Origin: VBDM01 sp964430565
Lineage (GTDB): Bacteria; Pseudomonadota; Gammaproteobacteria; Burkholderiales; SG8-39
Direction of reading: 5' to 3'
Assembly: GCA_964430565.1 (NCBI GenBank)
Contig: CAYSFD010000048.1
Coordinates: forward strand, 193,403-257,402
DNA length: 64,000 bases
In this document: piece after piece, positions 7,587 through 15,619 of the stretch
Numbering within the stretch: the first letter of the stretch is position 1
Layout of the letters: every line of letters starts with the position of its first letter
The notes under the pieces: generated by a model
Database searches by the model: none
Seen by the model: only the letters and a program-made list of their open reading frames with translations
Told to the model about the DNA's origin: nothing
Position numbers and translations under genes: made by a program

Positions 7587-8863
7587 GCGATGTCCTCAAT
7601 GCTCACGGGAAACAGGGGCGCCAGCGCCTCGACGTCCATCACATGGTAAACCGTGAACCGATAGGCCGTACCGGCGGGAAGCTCCGGCGGCGTGAAAGGG
7701 AACGCGAGGTTGCCGCCAGTCGAAAGGCGCCCCGGGAAGCCGTGGTGCAGGAGGAATTGCTTGAATACTCCGAGCACGGCCAGGCCGCGCGCGGCCGTCG
7801 GCGCGATGCACTCGACCAGCAGGAAAGCTTCCGCTTCGCCGTAGACGCGCGGGTAAAGACTGAAATCACCACCGGGAACCAGTTGCCGCGTCATCGCCTC
7901 CACGTCGAGCAGGATCGATGAAAGGTTCGCGATGACACGCGGGTCGGCACTGGAACACAACAGTACGCTGCGCTCGCCGAAGGGTCCCGCGCCCTCGATC
8001 TTGACCGTGGGACGCGCGCGCGGCTGCCAGAGCGCGCCGCGCACCCGCGTGCGGCGCGCGTCGATCGCCTCGTACTGCGCGCCGCGCAGGTCCAGCGTTC
8101 CTTCGGGCTCCTGCACCGTGTAAGGATCCTCCTGCTCGTACAGGGCGTGCGCGGCAACGGAGAGCGGGGTCGCGGCGCGCGCCGGATTCATGCTTTCCAG
8201 CTCGAAGGAGTCTTCCGTGAGAGTGGCGAGCATGGCGTCACGCCCGCCCGGCTCGCAGCAGAGCGACGTACACTCGATGATCTTCGCCATGTGCATCGCC
8301 GGACCCGGCGCGTAGCCGCGCATCAGGGGTATTGCGGCGAAGATCGCAGTGTCGCAGGCACGCCCCGCGATGACCACGTCCGCGCCGGCATCGAGGGCGC
8401 GGATGAAGGCCTCCGTACCCATCTGCCCTACCAGGTGAGTTGTATGGTCTAGATCGAGAGAGCGCATGAAGCCCAGCGGGCGCGCATTTCGTACCAGCGC
8501 TTTCGGGATATCGGCCGCGATGGAGGCGAGGCGGAACCGCAGTCCCGTCTCGCGCGCGATGTCGCGCACCAGCTCGAGCGTGGCCTCGAGGTGCGGGCGC
8601 GCGCCCGCGGTACCGGCCGAGCCGATCAGCAGCGGCACGCCAAGCCTGCGCGCCGCGCTCAGCACCAGCCCAAGGTCGCGCCGCGTCATCTCGGGCGAGG
8701 TCGCCATGCGGCCGCTGCCCAGGTAGGCCGGACCGGGGTCGATCGAGCCCATGTCGGCGCCGATGAAATGCGGCGCACGGGCAATACCGCTCGAAAAAGC
8801 GGCCTCGGGAATGCCGTAGCCAAGCTGACCCGAAGCCGCCAGCACGCGCAATTCGGGCTTCAC
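7583..8863 (-). CDS. DUF1446 (AtuA N-terminal domain-like) protein
   Basis: From the GTG at 8861-8863, which overlaps the stop of the DUF4387 gene, this is 426 residues long. The start region VKPELRVLAASGQLGYGIPE and the internal GADMGSIDPGPAYLGSG block are typical of DUF1446, the large domain of AtuA in acyclic-terpene utilisation. The reaction is not established for the family. The open frame extends upstream to 9217, but that part is an out-of-frame shadow of DUF4387 and not a fusion. The partner domain is encoded just upstream, as in many AtuA loci. Confidence 0.82.
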   Translation of the reverse strand: MKPELRVLAASGQLGYGIPEAAFSSGIARAPHFIGADMGSIDPGPAYLGSGRMATSPEMTRRDLGLVLSAARRLGVPLLIGSAGTAGARPHLEATLELVRDIARETGLRFRLASIAADIPKALVRNARPLGFMRSLDLDHTTHLVGQMGTEAFIRALDAGADVVIAGRACDTAIFAAIPLMRGYAPGPAMHMAKIIECTSLCCEPGGRDAMLATLTEDSFELESMNPARAATPLSVAAHALYEQEDPYTVQEPEGTLDLRGAQYEAIDARRTRVRGALWQPRARPTVKIEGAGPFGERSVLLCSSADPRVIANLSSILLDVEAMTRQLVPGGDFSLYPRVYGEAEAFLLVECIAPTAARGLAVLGVFKQFLLHHGFPGRLSTGGNLAFPFTPPELPAGTAYRFTVYHVMDVEALAPLFPVSIEDIA

Positions 8864-9159
8864 ACCTCGATCCCGAGCAGCGGCGCGTGCTGCTGCGCGC
8901 CGTACACATCCCGGTCGCCCGGATCGCCGGCGATCACCTTGCGCGGCATGACGATCTTGATCGCCAGTGCGGGCCGGTACGGGATGACGCGCACTTTCTG
9001 CGCTTCGATTCCGTAAAGCGAAGAAATTATTGAAGAAGACAAGGCCGCCAGGGCCCGCTCGAATTGAGCCGCCCCAGCGAACAGCACGTCGATGGTGAGG
9101 AGCGTTGGCCCCGCGTTCTTGCTGCGCACGACGCGCGCCAGGTCGGCAAGGCGCGTCAT
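8860..9159 (-). CDS. DUF4387 (AtuA C-terminal domain-like) small protein
   Basis: This 99-residue protein runs from the ATG at 9157-9159, which overlaps the upstream deacetylase-fold stop. The start MTRLADLARVVRSKNAGP and the later block YRPALAIKIVMPR are characteristic of DUF4387, which is either fused to or encoded beside DUF1446. Coupled start and stop codons on both sides indicate co-translation and probably a complex with the 7583-8863 product. Catalytic role unknown. Confidence 0.8.
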   Translation of the reverse strand: MTRLADLARVVRSKNAGPTLLTIDVLFAGAAQFERALAALSSSIISSLYGIEAQKVRVIPYRPALAIKIVMPRKVIAGDPGDRDVYGAQQHAPLLGIEV

Positions 9160-10076
9160 CGGACCTGGGCGAGATAGTGGTCGGCGATCTCGGCGCCGGT
9201 CGCCCACCAGATACCATCCTGGCCTTTCAGGTATTTGAGTAAATTATCCAGATACCTGACCCGGTGCGGGGCACCCATCATGTACGGGTGCAGCGCGATG
9301 CACATCACCAGTCCGCCCCAGCGCTCGCTGTCGCTGTAGAGCTGATCGAACATGTCGCGGCCGATGCGCTCGAAGTCCGCCGCCTCCTGCGGCCGGCGAT
9401 GCACCACCGAGTCGTTAAGCTCGAAGCCGTACGGAACGCTGATCAGCCGCCCGCTCCTCACCTTGATCTCGGTGGGTTGGTCGTCGTGGAAGAAATCGCA
9501 GAGGTAGGTGATGCCGGCCTCGGCGACAAGGTCGGGCGTGTTGAGCGTGTACGAGGCGGCCGGCGAGAACCAGCCGCGCAGCGCCTGCCCGGTGCGCCGG
9601 TGGTGGATCTCTACGCACTCGGCGATCGCGGCGCGCTCCTCCTCCTCGCTGTAATTCCAGTGGTAGCGCGTGTTGTACAGGCCGTGGCTCATGTATTCCC
9701 AGCGCCGCGCCTCCATCGCCTCGAAGATCTCGGGGTACATTTCGAGCACCGCGAGCGAGAGCGACGCGGTGCAACGCACTTCGTGCCGGTCGAGCACCTC
9801 CATCAGGCGCCACAGGCCGACGCGGTTGCCGTAGTCGCGAATGCCGTAGTTCAGCACGTCGGGGTGCGGCTGCCGCGGCCAGGGGTCGCGCACGCGGGTT
9901 TTCGCCGGCAGGTATTCGTAGTGCTCGACGTTCGGCACCACCCAGACCGCGAGCCGCGCGCCGCCGGGCCAGGCGAGGCGAGACCGCCCGGTGATCGGCG
10001 AGTAGTCGACGCGTTCGACGTGAGGCGGCATGCGAACCCGGTTATCGGGCGGTGAATCCGCCATCGACGCAGACAA
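9156..10076 (-). CDS. Polysaccharide-deacetylase-fold amidohydrolase, PuuE/imidase-like (paralogue 2)
   Basis: Up to 306 residues from 10076, but ATG codons at 10064 and 10031 are alternatives; the last avoids a 35-base overlap with the SDR. Landmarks: WPGGARLAVWVVPNVEHYEY, YGIRDYGNRVGLWRLMEVLD, HGLYNTRYHWNYSEEEERA, CDFFHDDQP, and IALHPYMMGAPHR. The NTRY block after the HG pair is shared with paralogue 3 but not with 1 and 4, so the four fall into two subtypes. Its end couples to DUF4387. A ring-opening amidohydrolase role is inferred from PuuE and cyclic imide hydrolase. Confidence 0.8.
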   Translation of the reverse strand: MSASMADSPPDNRVRMPPHVERVDYSPITGRSRLAWPGGARLAVWVVPNVEHYEYLPAKTRVRDPWPRQPHPDVLNYGIRDYGNRVGLWRLMEVLDRHEVRCTASLSLAVLEMYPEIFEAMEARRWEYMSHGLYNTRYHWNYSEEEERAAIAECVEIHHRRTGQALRGWFSPAASYTLNTPDLVAEAGITYLCDFFHDDQPTEIKVRSGRLISVPYGFELNDSVVHRRPQEAADFERIGRDMFDQLYSDSERWGGLVMCIALHPYMMGAPHRVRYLDNLLKYLKGQDGIWWATGAEIADHYLAQVR

Positions 10077-10785
10077 CCTGCCCGGTGATGAAGGAGGCTC
10101 GCTCGGAAAGCAGGAAACTGACTGCCTCGGCCACCTCGCCCGCCTCGCCGAAGCGCTGCATCGGAATCGATTCGATCAGCGCCTGGCGGCGCGCCGCGTC
10201 GGCGCGCGCGGACGCGGTCATGGGCGTGACAATCGGGCCGGGGCCGATCGCATTGACACGAATGGCGTGCGCAGCGAGTTCAAGTGCGAGCGAGCGGACC
10301 AGGCCGTTCAGGCCCGCCTTGGAGGCCGCGTAAGCTGCGCCGCGCGGATGACCGACCAGTCCGATCTGGCTGCTGATCACGACCATCGCGCCCTTGCTGC
10401 CCGCCGCCAGCAGGTGCTGGGCGGAAGCGCGGCACAGCACGAAGGTCGACGTCAGGTTGAGTTCCATCGTGCGCAGCCACTCTTCGTCGCTGGTCTCGAC
10501 GCCGCTCTTGTGCACGAAAATTCCGGCGCAGCAGGCGATGCCGTCCAGCCCCCCGAGTTGCGCGCCGGCCCGCGCCGGGAGCGCCTGCGTGGCGTCGCGG
10601 TCACGAAGATCCTGGACCAGCACGGCGGCCCGCGGCAGCGCCTGCGCGAGCGCCGGGCGCTGCGATTCGTCGAGGATCACGCACGCGACACGCGCCCCTT
10701 CGCGCGTCAGCACGCGCGCGGTGGCCAGGCCGATACCGCTTCCCGCGCCCGTGACCAGGATCCGCCTGCCGGAAAGCTCCATCAC
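10042..10785 (-). CDS. SDR-family oxidoreductase
   Basis: A 247-residue classical short-chain dehydrogenase. It has the Rossmann glycine motif TGAGSGIG at about 12-19, a CCAGIF segment in place of NNAG, catalytic Ser in VVISSQIG, and YAASK (Tyr-x-x-x-Lys) at about 160. The C-terminus GQVVCVDGGFTAR is standard for the family. The ATG at 10783 or the one just after it could be the start. It lies 5 bases after livF in the operon, suggesting it oxidises a hydroxylated intermediate of the imported compound. Substrate unknown. Confidence 0.87.
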   Translation of the reverse strand: MMELSGRRILVTGAGSGIGLATARVLTREGARVACVILDESQRPALAQALPRAAVLVQDLRDRDATQALPARAGAQLGGLDGIACCAGIFVHKSGVETSDEEWLRTMELNLTSTFVLCRASAQHLLAAGSKGAMVVISSQIGLVGHPRGAAYAASKAGLNGLVRSLALELAAHAIRVNAIGPGPIVTPMTASARADAARRQALIESIPMQRFGEAGEVAEAVSFLLSERASFITGQVVCVDGGFTAR

Positions 10786-10790
10786 TCCTC

Positions 10791-11492
10791 CTAGAGACCC
10801 AGATAGCGCGCCCGCAGGCCCGGATTGCCGGCCAGCTCGGCCGCCGGCCCCGACATGGCGACCACGCCATGTTCGATGATGTAACCGCGGTCCGCCGCCT
10901 CAAGCGACTGCACCGCGTTCTGCTCGATCAGCAGGATGGAGAGGCCTTCGCCGTTCAACTCGCCGATCAGCTCGAACATCTCGTCCACCAGAATCGGCGA
11001 CAGCCCGAGCGTAGGCTCGTCGAGGATGAGCAGCCTCGGCTCGGACATCAGCCCCCGCCCGATGGCGAGCATCTGCTGCTCGCCGCCTGAAAGCGTTGCC
11101 GCCATCTGACCGATGCGCTCCTTGAGCCTGGGAAAGATTCGCGTCACGCGCTCGAGGTTGCGCGCGCGGTGCGCCTTGCCTCGCCGGTAGCTGCCCAGCT
11201 CCAGGTTCTCGCGCACCGACAGGTTGGGAAATACGCGACGCCCTTCTGGCACCTGGATCAGGCCCAGATCGACGATGCGCACCGGATTCGCGCCCGCAAT
11301 GTCTTCGCCGCAGAAGCGGATCGAGCCGCCGAACGGGGCGCAGATCCCGCTCAGGTTGTTGTTCAGCGTGGACTTGCCCACGCCGTTGCTGCCGAGCACG
11401 GCAACCACCTCGCCTTCGGCGAGGTCGATGTCCACGCCGTGCAGCACCTCGACTTCCCCGTAGCCGGCGCGAAGGCCGCGGACTTCAAGCAT
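10791..11492 (-). CDS. livF: Branched-chain-type ABC transporter ATPase LivF
   Basis: This 233-residue ABC ATPase has Walker A GSNGVGKSTL (about 34-43), signature LSGGEQQ, Walker B LLILDEPTLGLSP and a switch-region His replaced by Gln in LIEQN, as is usual for LivF. It overlaps livG by 8 bases. With LivG it powers the importer encoded upstream in the same operon. The substrate is probably not an amino acid here, since the operon continues into ring-amide catabolic genes. Confidence 0.92.
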   Translation of the reverse strand: MLEVRGLRAGYGEVEVLHGVDIDLAEGEVVAVLGSNGVGKSTLNNNLSGICAPFGGSIRFCGEDIAGANPVRIVDLGLIQVPEGRRVFPNLSVRENLELGSYRRGKAHRARNLERVTRIFPRLKERIGQMAATLSGGEQQMLAIGRGLMSEPRLLILDEPTLGLSPILVDEMFELIGELNGEGLSILLIEQNAVQSLEAADRGYIIEHGVVAMSGPAAELAGNPGLRARYLGL

Positions 11493-12216
11493 GCAAGAGC
11501 CTTTGCGCCGCGCCGCGGCCGAGGTAGGCCTCGATCACCACCGGGCTGGACACCAGCTCCCTTGGGGCGCCCTGCGCGATGATCTTCCCGTAGGACAGCA
11601 CGTAGACGTTCTCGGCGAGGCTCATCACCGCCCGCATCACGTGCTCGATGAGGAATACCGTTACACCCGAGCTGCGGATCCCCCGAATCACCGGAATGAG
11701 CTCGTCGATCTCCGCGGGATTCAGCCCGGCCATCACCTCGTCGAGGAGCAGCAGCTTCGGCTGCGTCGCCAACGCGCGCGCCAGCTCCAGGCGCTTGCGC
11801 CCGGCGACGGTCAAGCCGGACGCGGTGCGCTCGAGCAACTCCGACATGCCGACCTGCCGCGCGACCGCCTCTGCCTGCGCGGACGCCAGTGCGCGATAGG
11901 GCGTGTGCAGGTAGGCGCCCACCATGATGTTCTCGCGCACACTCAACTGCGCGAAAGGCTGCGTCACCTGGAACGTGCGCACCATGCCGCGGCGGCAAAT
12001 GAGGTGCGGCGGCCGGCCGGTGATGTCCTCGCCGCCGAAGCGAACGCTCCCCTCGTCGGGGACCAGGAACCCGGTGAGCGCCGCGAACAGCGTGGTCTTG
12101 CCCGCCCCGTTCGGACCGATCAGGCCGGTAATGGTTCCTTCGGCCACATCGAGGCTCGCGCCGTCGACCGCGCGCAGGCCGCCGAAGATCTTCGACAGTC
12201 CGCGCACTTCAAGCAC
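11485..12216 (-). CDS. livG: Branched-chain-type ABC transporter ATPase LivG
   Basis: This 243-residue ATPase has Walker A GPNGAGKTTL, the LivG-type signature region TVAGRKRLELARAL (canonical LSGGQ degraded, as usual in LivG), Walker B LLLLDEVMAGLNP, and the switch His in LIEHVM. It overlaps livM and livF by 8 bases each, indicating a tightly coupled operon. Confidence 0.92.
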   Translation of the reverse strand: MLEVRGLSKIFGGLRAVDGASLDVAEGTITGLIGPNGAGKTTLFAALTGFLVPDEGSVRFGGEDITGRPPHLICRRGMVRTFQVTQPFAQLSVRENIMVGAYLHTPYRALASAQAEAVARQVGMSELLERTASGLTVAGRKRLELARALATQPKLLLLDEVMAGLNPAEIDELIPVIRGIRSSGVTVFLIEHVMRAVMSLAENVYVLSYGKIIAQGAPRELVSSPVVIEAYLGRGAAQRLLHA

Positions 12217-13156
12217 GGGCTTTGCGTCTCCAGCGCAGCTTGAACAGCTCGACCAGCCCGTTGGGCAGGAAGCCGATGATCAGGATGAGCAGGCTGCCGT
12301 AGATGATGAGCGACAGGCCCTGCGCCTCGGTGACGGCGCGCGTGACCTCGCCGACCAGCGTCAGCAATAACGAGCCGATCAGCGGCCCGTAAACGGTCCC
12401 GGTTCCGCCGATCATGGCGACCAGCAGCATCTCGGCCGACTTGTCCAGGCCGAATACGACCGTCGGATCGATGTAAAGGTAGTACTGCGCGTAGAAGCTG
12501 CCGCCCATGGCGCACAAGGCGCCCGAGAGCGCCATCACTTTCACCTTCTCGCGGAAGGCGTCGATGCCCAGCGCGCGCGCGGCGTCCTCGTTCTCGCGGA
12601 TCGCTGCGAGTTGCGCGCCGAAGCGCGAGCGCTTCAACCAGATCGCGATACCGATGGACAGCACGGTCAGCGCGAGGATGGTGTAGTAGAAACCGATGCG
12701 CTCGTGAAACTGGAAGTTGGCCGCGCCGGGCCTCAGCGGTATGAGCAGGCCCAGCCCGCCCCCGGTGAACTCCACCGCGTTGGTGAGAATCCGGAACACC
12801 TCGGCGAACGCCAGCGTGATCAGCGCGAAGTACGAACCCCTGAGGCCGAAGCGGAACGAAAGCGCCGCGATGAGCGCGCCGACCGCGGCGCCCGCGCCGG
12901 CGGAGGCGGCGAGGCCGGGCCAGGGATTCCAGCCGAACTTGAGCTGCAGAATCGTCGAGCAGTAGGCGCCCGTGCCGAAGAACACCGCGTGACCGAAGGA
13001 GAGCTGCCCGGCGTAGCCGCCGGCGATGTTCCAGGCCTGCCCGATGAGCGCGTAGAACAGCACCAGAACGCCGAAGTTGATGGCGAAGTTGCTGCGGAAG
13101 ATGAACGGGTAGGCCAGCGCGACGGCGAGCAGCGCCAGCGGAATCTTCAAGTTCAT
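12209..13156 (-). CDS. livM: Branched-chain-type ABC permease LivM
   Basis: This 315-residue integral membrane protein has repeated hydrophobic segments. It carries the LivM landmarks AWNIAGGYAGQLSFGHAVFF near residue 40-60, the cytoplasmic coupling region AIRENEDAARALGID at about 196-210, and IIGFLPNGLVELFK near the end. It overlaps the livH stop by 4 bases and forms the permease heterodimer with LivH. Confidence 0.92.
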   Translation of the reverse strand: MNLKIPLALLAVALAYPFIFRSNFAINFGVLVLFYALIGQAWNIAGGYAGQLSFGHAVFFGTGAYCSTILQLKFGWNPWPGLAASAGAGAAVGALIAALSFRFGLRGSYFALITLAFAEVFRILTNAVEFTGGGLGLLIPLRPGAANFQFHERIGFYYTILALTVLSIGIAIWLKRSRFGAQLAAIRENEDAARALGIDAFREKVKVMALSGALCAMGGSFYAQYYLYIDPTVVFGLDKSAEMLLVAMIGGTGTVYGPLIGSLLLTLVGEVTRAVTEAQGLSLIIYGSLLILIIGFLPNGLVELFKLRWRRKARA

Positions 13157-14016
13157 CTATCAAAAATTCCAGTCGGGCGAAACAGAAGAATCAGAATGAA
13201 GATGAGGGAGATGCCGATCTGGCCGAGCGCCTCGCCCAGGAACAGGCCGCTCAGCGACTCGGTGAGGCCTATGACCAGCGCGCCGACCAGCGCGCCGACG
13301 AAGCTCCCCATGCCGCCGAGCACCACGATGGTAAAGGCGACGATCACGAACAGGTTGCCGACCGAAGGCGAAACGTAGAACGAGGGAATCAGCAGGCAGG
13401 CGGCGGCGCCCAGGCAGGCGATCCCGATCCCATAGGAGACGGCAAAGATCTTCTCCACGTCGATGCCGACGAGGCGCGCCCCTTGACGCTCCTTCGCCAC
13501 CGCGCGGATCGCACGGCCGGTATCGGTGCGCGCGATGAACCAGGCCAGCGCCGCGCACAGCACGAGCGACGCCACGAACGACACCAGCTTGGGAAGCGGC
13601 ACCAGCGCCGGACCGACCTCGATCATCCGGTCGGAATAGGACACGGTGATGGTCCGCGAATCGCCCTTGAAGAAGAACAGCGCCACGTTCTCCAGCACGA
13701 TCGACAGGCCGAGCGTGATGAGGAGGATGTTCTCGTCCTTGCCGTGGCTGAAGCGGCCGATCAGCGCGCGATACAGGACATACCCGCCGGCGAACATCAC
13801 CGCCGCCATCAGCGGAATCGCCGCATAGGGATCGATCTTCGCCTTCATCAGCAGGAAATAGGCGCCATACATCGCCAGCATCAGCATGCTGCCGTGCGCG
13901 AAATTGATGATATGCAGGACGCCGTAGATCAGCGTCAGGCCGACCGCTACCAGGGCGTAGCTGCCGCCCAGCAGCAGACCGTTGATGACGGCGGCGCCTA
14001 GGATTGTCGCGTCCAG
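13153..14016 (-). CDS. livH: Branched-chain-type ABC permease LivH, apparent CTG start
   Basis: The recognisable LivH N-terminus (DATILGAAVINGLLLGG, then TLIYGVLHIINFAHGS) lies upstream of the first in-frame ATG at 13887. At the position where relatives carry Met there is CTG (14014-14016). No ATG, GTG or TTG occurs between it and the binding-protein stop at 14048. With the CTG start the protein is 287 residues, normal for LivH; starting at 13887 would delete the first membrane segment. Internal landmarks include AVAKERQGARLVGID and VLGGMGSFVGALVGALVIG. A sequencing error is the alternative to a true CTG start. Confidence 0.85.
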   Translation of the reverse strand: MDATILGAAVINGLLLGGSYALVAVGLTLIYGVLHIINFAHGSMLMLAMYGAYFLLMKAKIDPYAAIPLMAAVMFAGGYVLYRALIGRFSHGKDENILLITLGLSIVLENVALFFFKGDSRTITVSYSDRMIEVGPALVPLPKLVSFVASLVLCAALAWFIARTDTGRAIRAVAKERQGARLVGIDVEKIFAVSYGIGIACLGAAACLLIPSFYVSPSVGNLFVIVAFTIVVLGGMGSFVGALVGALVIGLTESLSGLFLGEALGQIGISLIFILILLFRPTGIFDR

Positions 14017-14047
14017 GGCGGCCGCCCCTGCGTCGCGCTGCGGCGAC

Positions 14048-15271
14048 TTAGGTGAACTTCGGCTTGGGGAAAACCGGTTTGGCCGAAGCGAATTTCGAGG
14101 GCCAGATCACCTCGATATCCGTCCTGCTGGCCTGCTGGATCGACGCTTTGCCGCCGGTGTTCTGGCCGTTGACCATCTTCGTCGGGCCATAGGGCATGAA
14201 ATGGTCCGACCACGCAGAAGCCGCGAGCGCGGCATTGACTTTTTCCTTGTCGGCGGAACCCGCGCGCTCGATCCCGTCGGCCAGGAATTTGACCGCATTG
14301 TAAGAAAGGTAGACCTCGAAAGTGAACAGGGATCCCTTCGCCTCGACCTGCTTTTTCTTCGCCTGCGCCTTGGGATTGGTCGGGTCGAACCAGTGGTTGG
14401 TATCGATCATGTTCTGCGCGACGTCGGGCAGTTCCTGCACGAACTTGTAATTGAAACCGCCGCCCAGCACCGAGAACATGCCCACCAGGTCCACCTTCTG
14501 CTGGTGCAGGGTGCGCGCCAGCAGCACGTACTCGTTCTGGTAATTGCTCATGACGAGCAGATCGGGCTTCAGTCCGCGGATGCGCAGCGCCAGGTTCGCG
14601 AAATCGCGCGTCGGATTGGCGTGCTTCATCACCTCCCTCACCTCGACGCCGATCGAGGGCAGCTTGGCTGCGAGAAGCTTCGCGGTACCGGTGCCGAACT
14701 CGGATTCTTCATGCACCAGCACGGCCGACTTGGCCGGATTGCCTGCCGCCTTGTTGATCTCGCCCAGGCCGAGGATGGCGTCGTCGACGCAGGCGTTGAA
14801 GCCGGGCTTGAGGCGGAACACGTTCTTCAGCCCGCGGTTGACGATGTTGTCGGAGGCACCCACGTCGATGACGAACGGCGTGTTGTACTTGGCCGCCGCC
14901 TGCGTCGCCGGCAGCGCGACCGCGCTGGAGAAGCAACCGATATAAGCCGACACGCCCGCCTCCTGCATCTGCTCGACCACGCTGACGCCGACCTCGGGCT
15001 TGGCCTGGTTGTCGCCGAGCAGCGCTTCGAATTTGGCCCCGCCCATCGACTTGATGCCGCCGGCGGCGTTGATCTCGTCGATCGCCATCATCGCGCCCAT
15101 GCGGGATTGGCCGCCGCTGTAGGCGAGGAAGCCGGTGATCGGATGCACCAGACCGACCTTGATCGGCCGCGCCTGGGCACGCAGCAGCGTGGGCACGCCG
15201 AAGGCAACCGATGCGGCGGCGGTGGCGCCAATGAACTTGCGGCGGGTGAATCTGGATTTGCGGTTGACCAT
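14048..15271 (-). CDS. ABC transporter periplasmic binding protein (LivK-type), Tat-exported
   Basis: This 407-residue protein starts at the ATG at 15271, preceded by GGGGAGA. The N-terminus TRRKFIGATAAASVAFG is a twin-arginine signal peptide, followed by the mature start KVGLVHPITGFLAYSGGQ typical of type 1 (LivK/amide-binding) receptors. It is the first gene of an operon running SBP-livHMGF-SDR-PuuE-like-DUF4387-DUF1446-isochorismatase-racemase-like (15271 down to 6137). That context suggests the ligand is the substrate degraded by the downstream enzymes, perhaps an amide or cyclic imide. Confidence 0.9.
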   Translation of the reverse strand: MVNRKSRFTRRKFIGATAAASVAFGVPTLLRAQARPIKVGLVHPITGFLAYSGGQSRMGAMMAIDEINAAGGIKSMGGAKFEALLGDNQAKPEVGVSVVEQMQEAGVSAYIGCFSSAVALPATQAAAKYNTPFVIDVGASDNIVNRGLKNVFRLKPGFNACVDDAILGLGEINKAAGNPAKSAVLVHEESEFGTGTAKLLAAKLPSIGVEVREVMKHANPTRDFANLALRIRGLKPDLLVMSNYQNEYVLLARTLHQQKVDLVGMFSVLGGGFNYKFVQELPDVAQNMIDTNHWFDPTNPKAQAKKKQVEAKGSLFTFEVYLSYNAVKFLADGIERAGSADKEKVNAALAASAWSDHFMPYGPTKMVNGQNTGGKASIQQASRTDIEVIWPSKFASAKPVFPKPKFT

Positions 15272-15315
15272 GAACTTCTCCCCTGTTGATCCGGTAAGGT
15301 CTTGCACGAGTCTAT

Positions 15316-15606
15316 GCTACAGCCATTTCAGATGAAAGCCTCAAGTTTTGACGAACGCGGCGTTCTGCAATGTCGACATGCGGGAGCTGGCCCAGCCGAT
15401 GGCTGTCCGGTAACACGTGCATGCAGCCGGCCTCAACCGAAGCATCGGACAGCGCCACCCAGGCCGTGACGTGCTCGGCCGGATCGAGGAAGAAATAAGT
15501 TGAATCCTGATGCCACAGGACGTAGGCCGGCGAGCGTCAAGACGGTCGTCGCCGTCGAGTAGCCCTGCGTTCGATAGGACTCGACTTGGCCGGGGGTCAG
15601 TTTCAT
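15316..15606 (-). pseudogene. Phytanoyl-CoA dioxygenase (PhyH) remnant
   Basis: The N-terminus MKLTPGQVESYRTQGY (from the ATG at 15606) is PhyH-like but soon goes astray. In another frame, at about 15524-15335, comes VLWHQDSTYFFLDP, then VTAWVALSDASVEAGCMHV and LPDSHRLG. WHQD contains the His-x-Asp iron ligands of the Fe(II)/2-oxoglutarate dioxygenase fold. The start and middle are joined with most of the intervening N-terminal half missing, and the sequence stops well before the second His and Arg ligands. It lies 13 bases downstream of the quinone oxidoreductase and once belonged to that operon. Confidence 0.75.
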
Positions 15607-15619
15607 GCGTTGCAAACGC

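Noticed and set aside
7583..9217. Possible DUF4387-DUF1446 fusion
   Set aside because: The two domains are in different frames joined by a GTGA overlap, so they are separate proteins.
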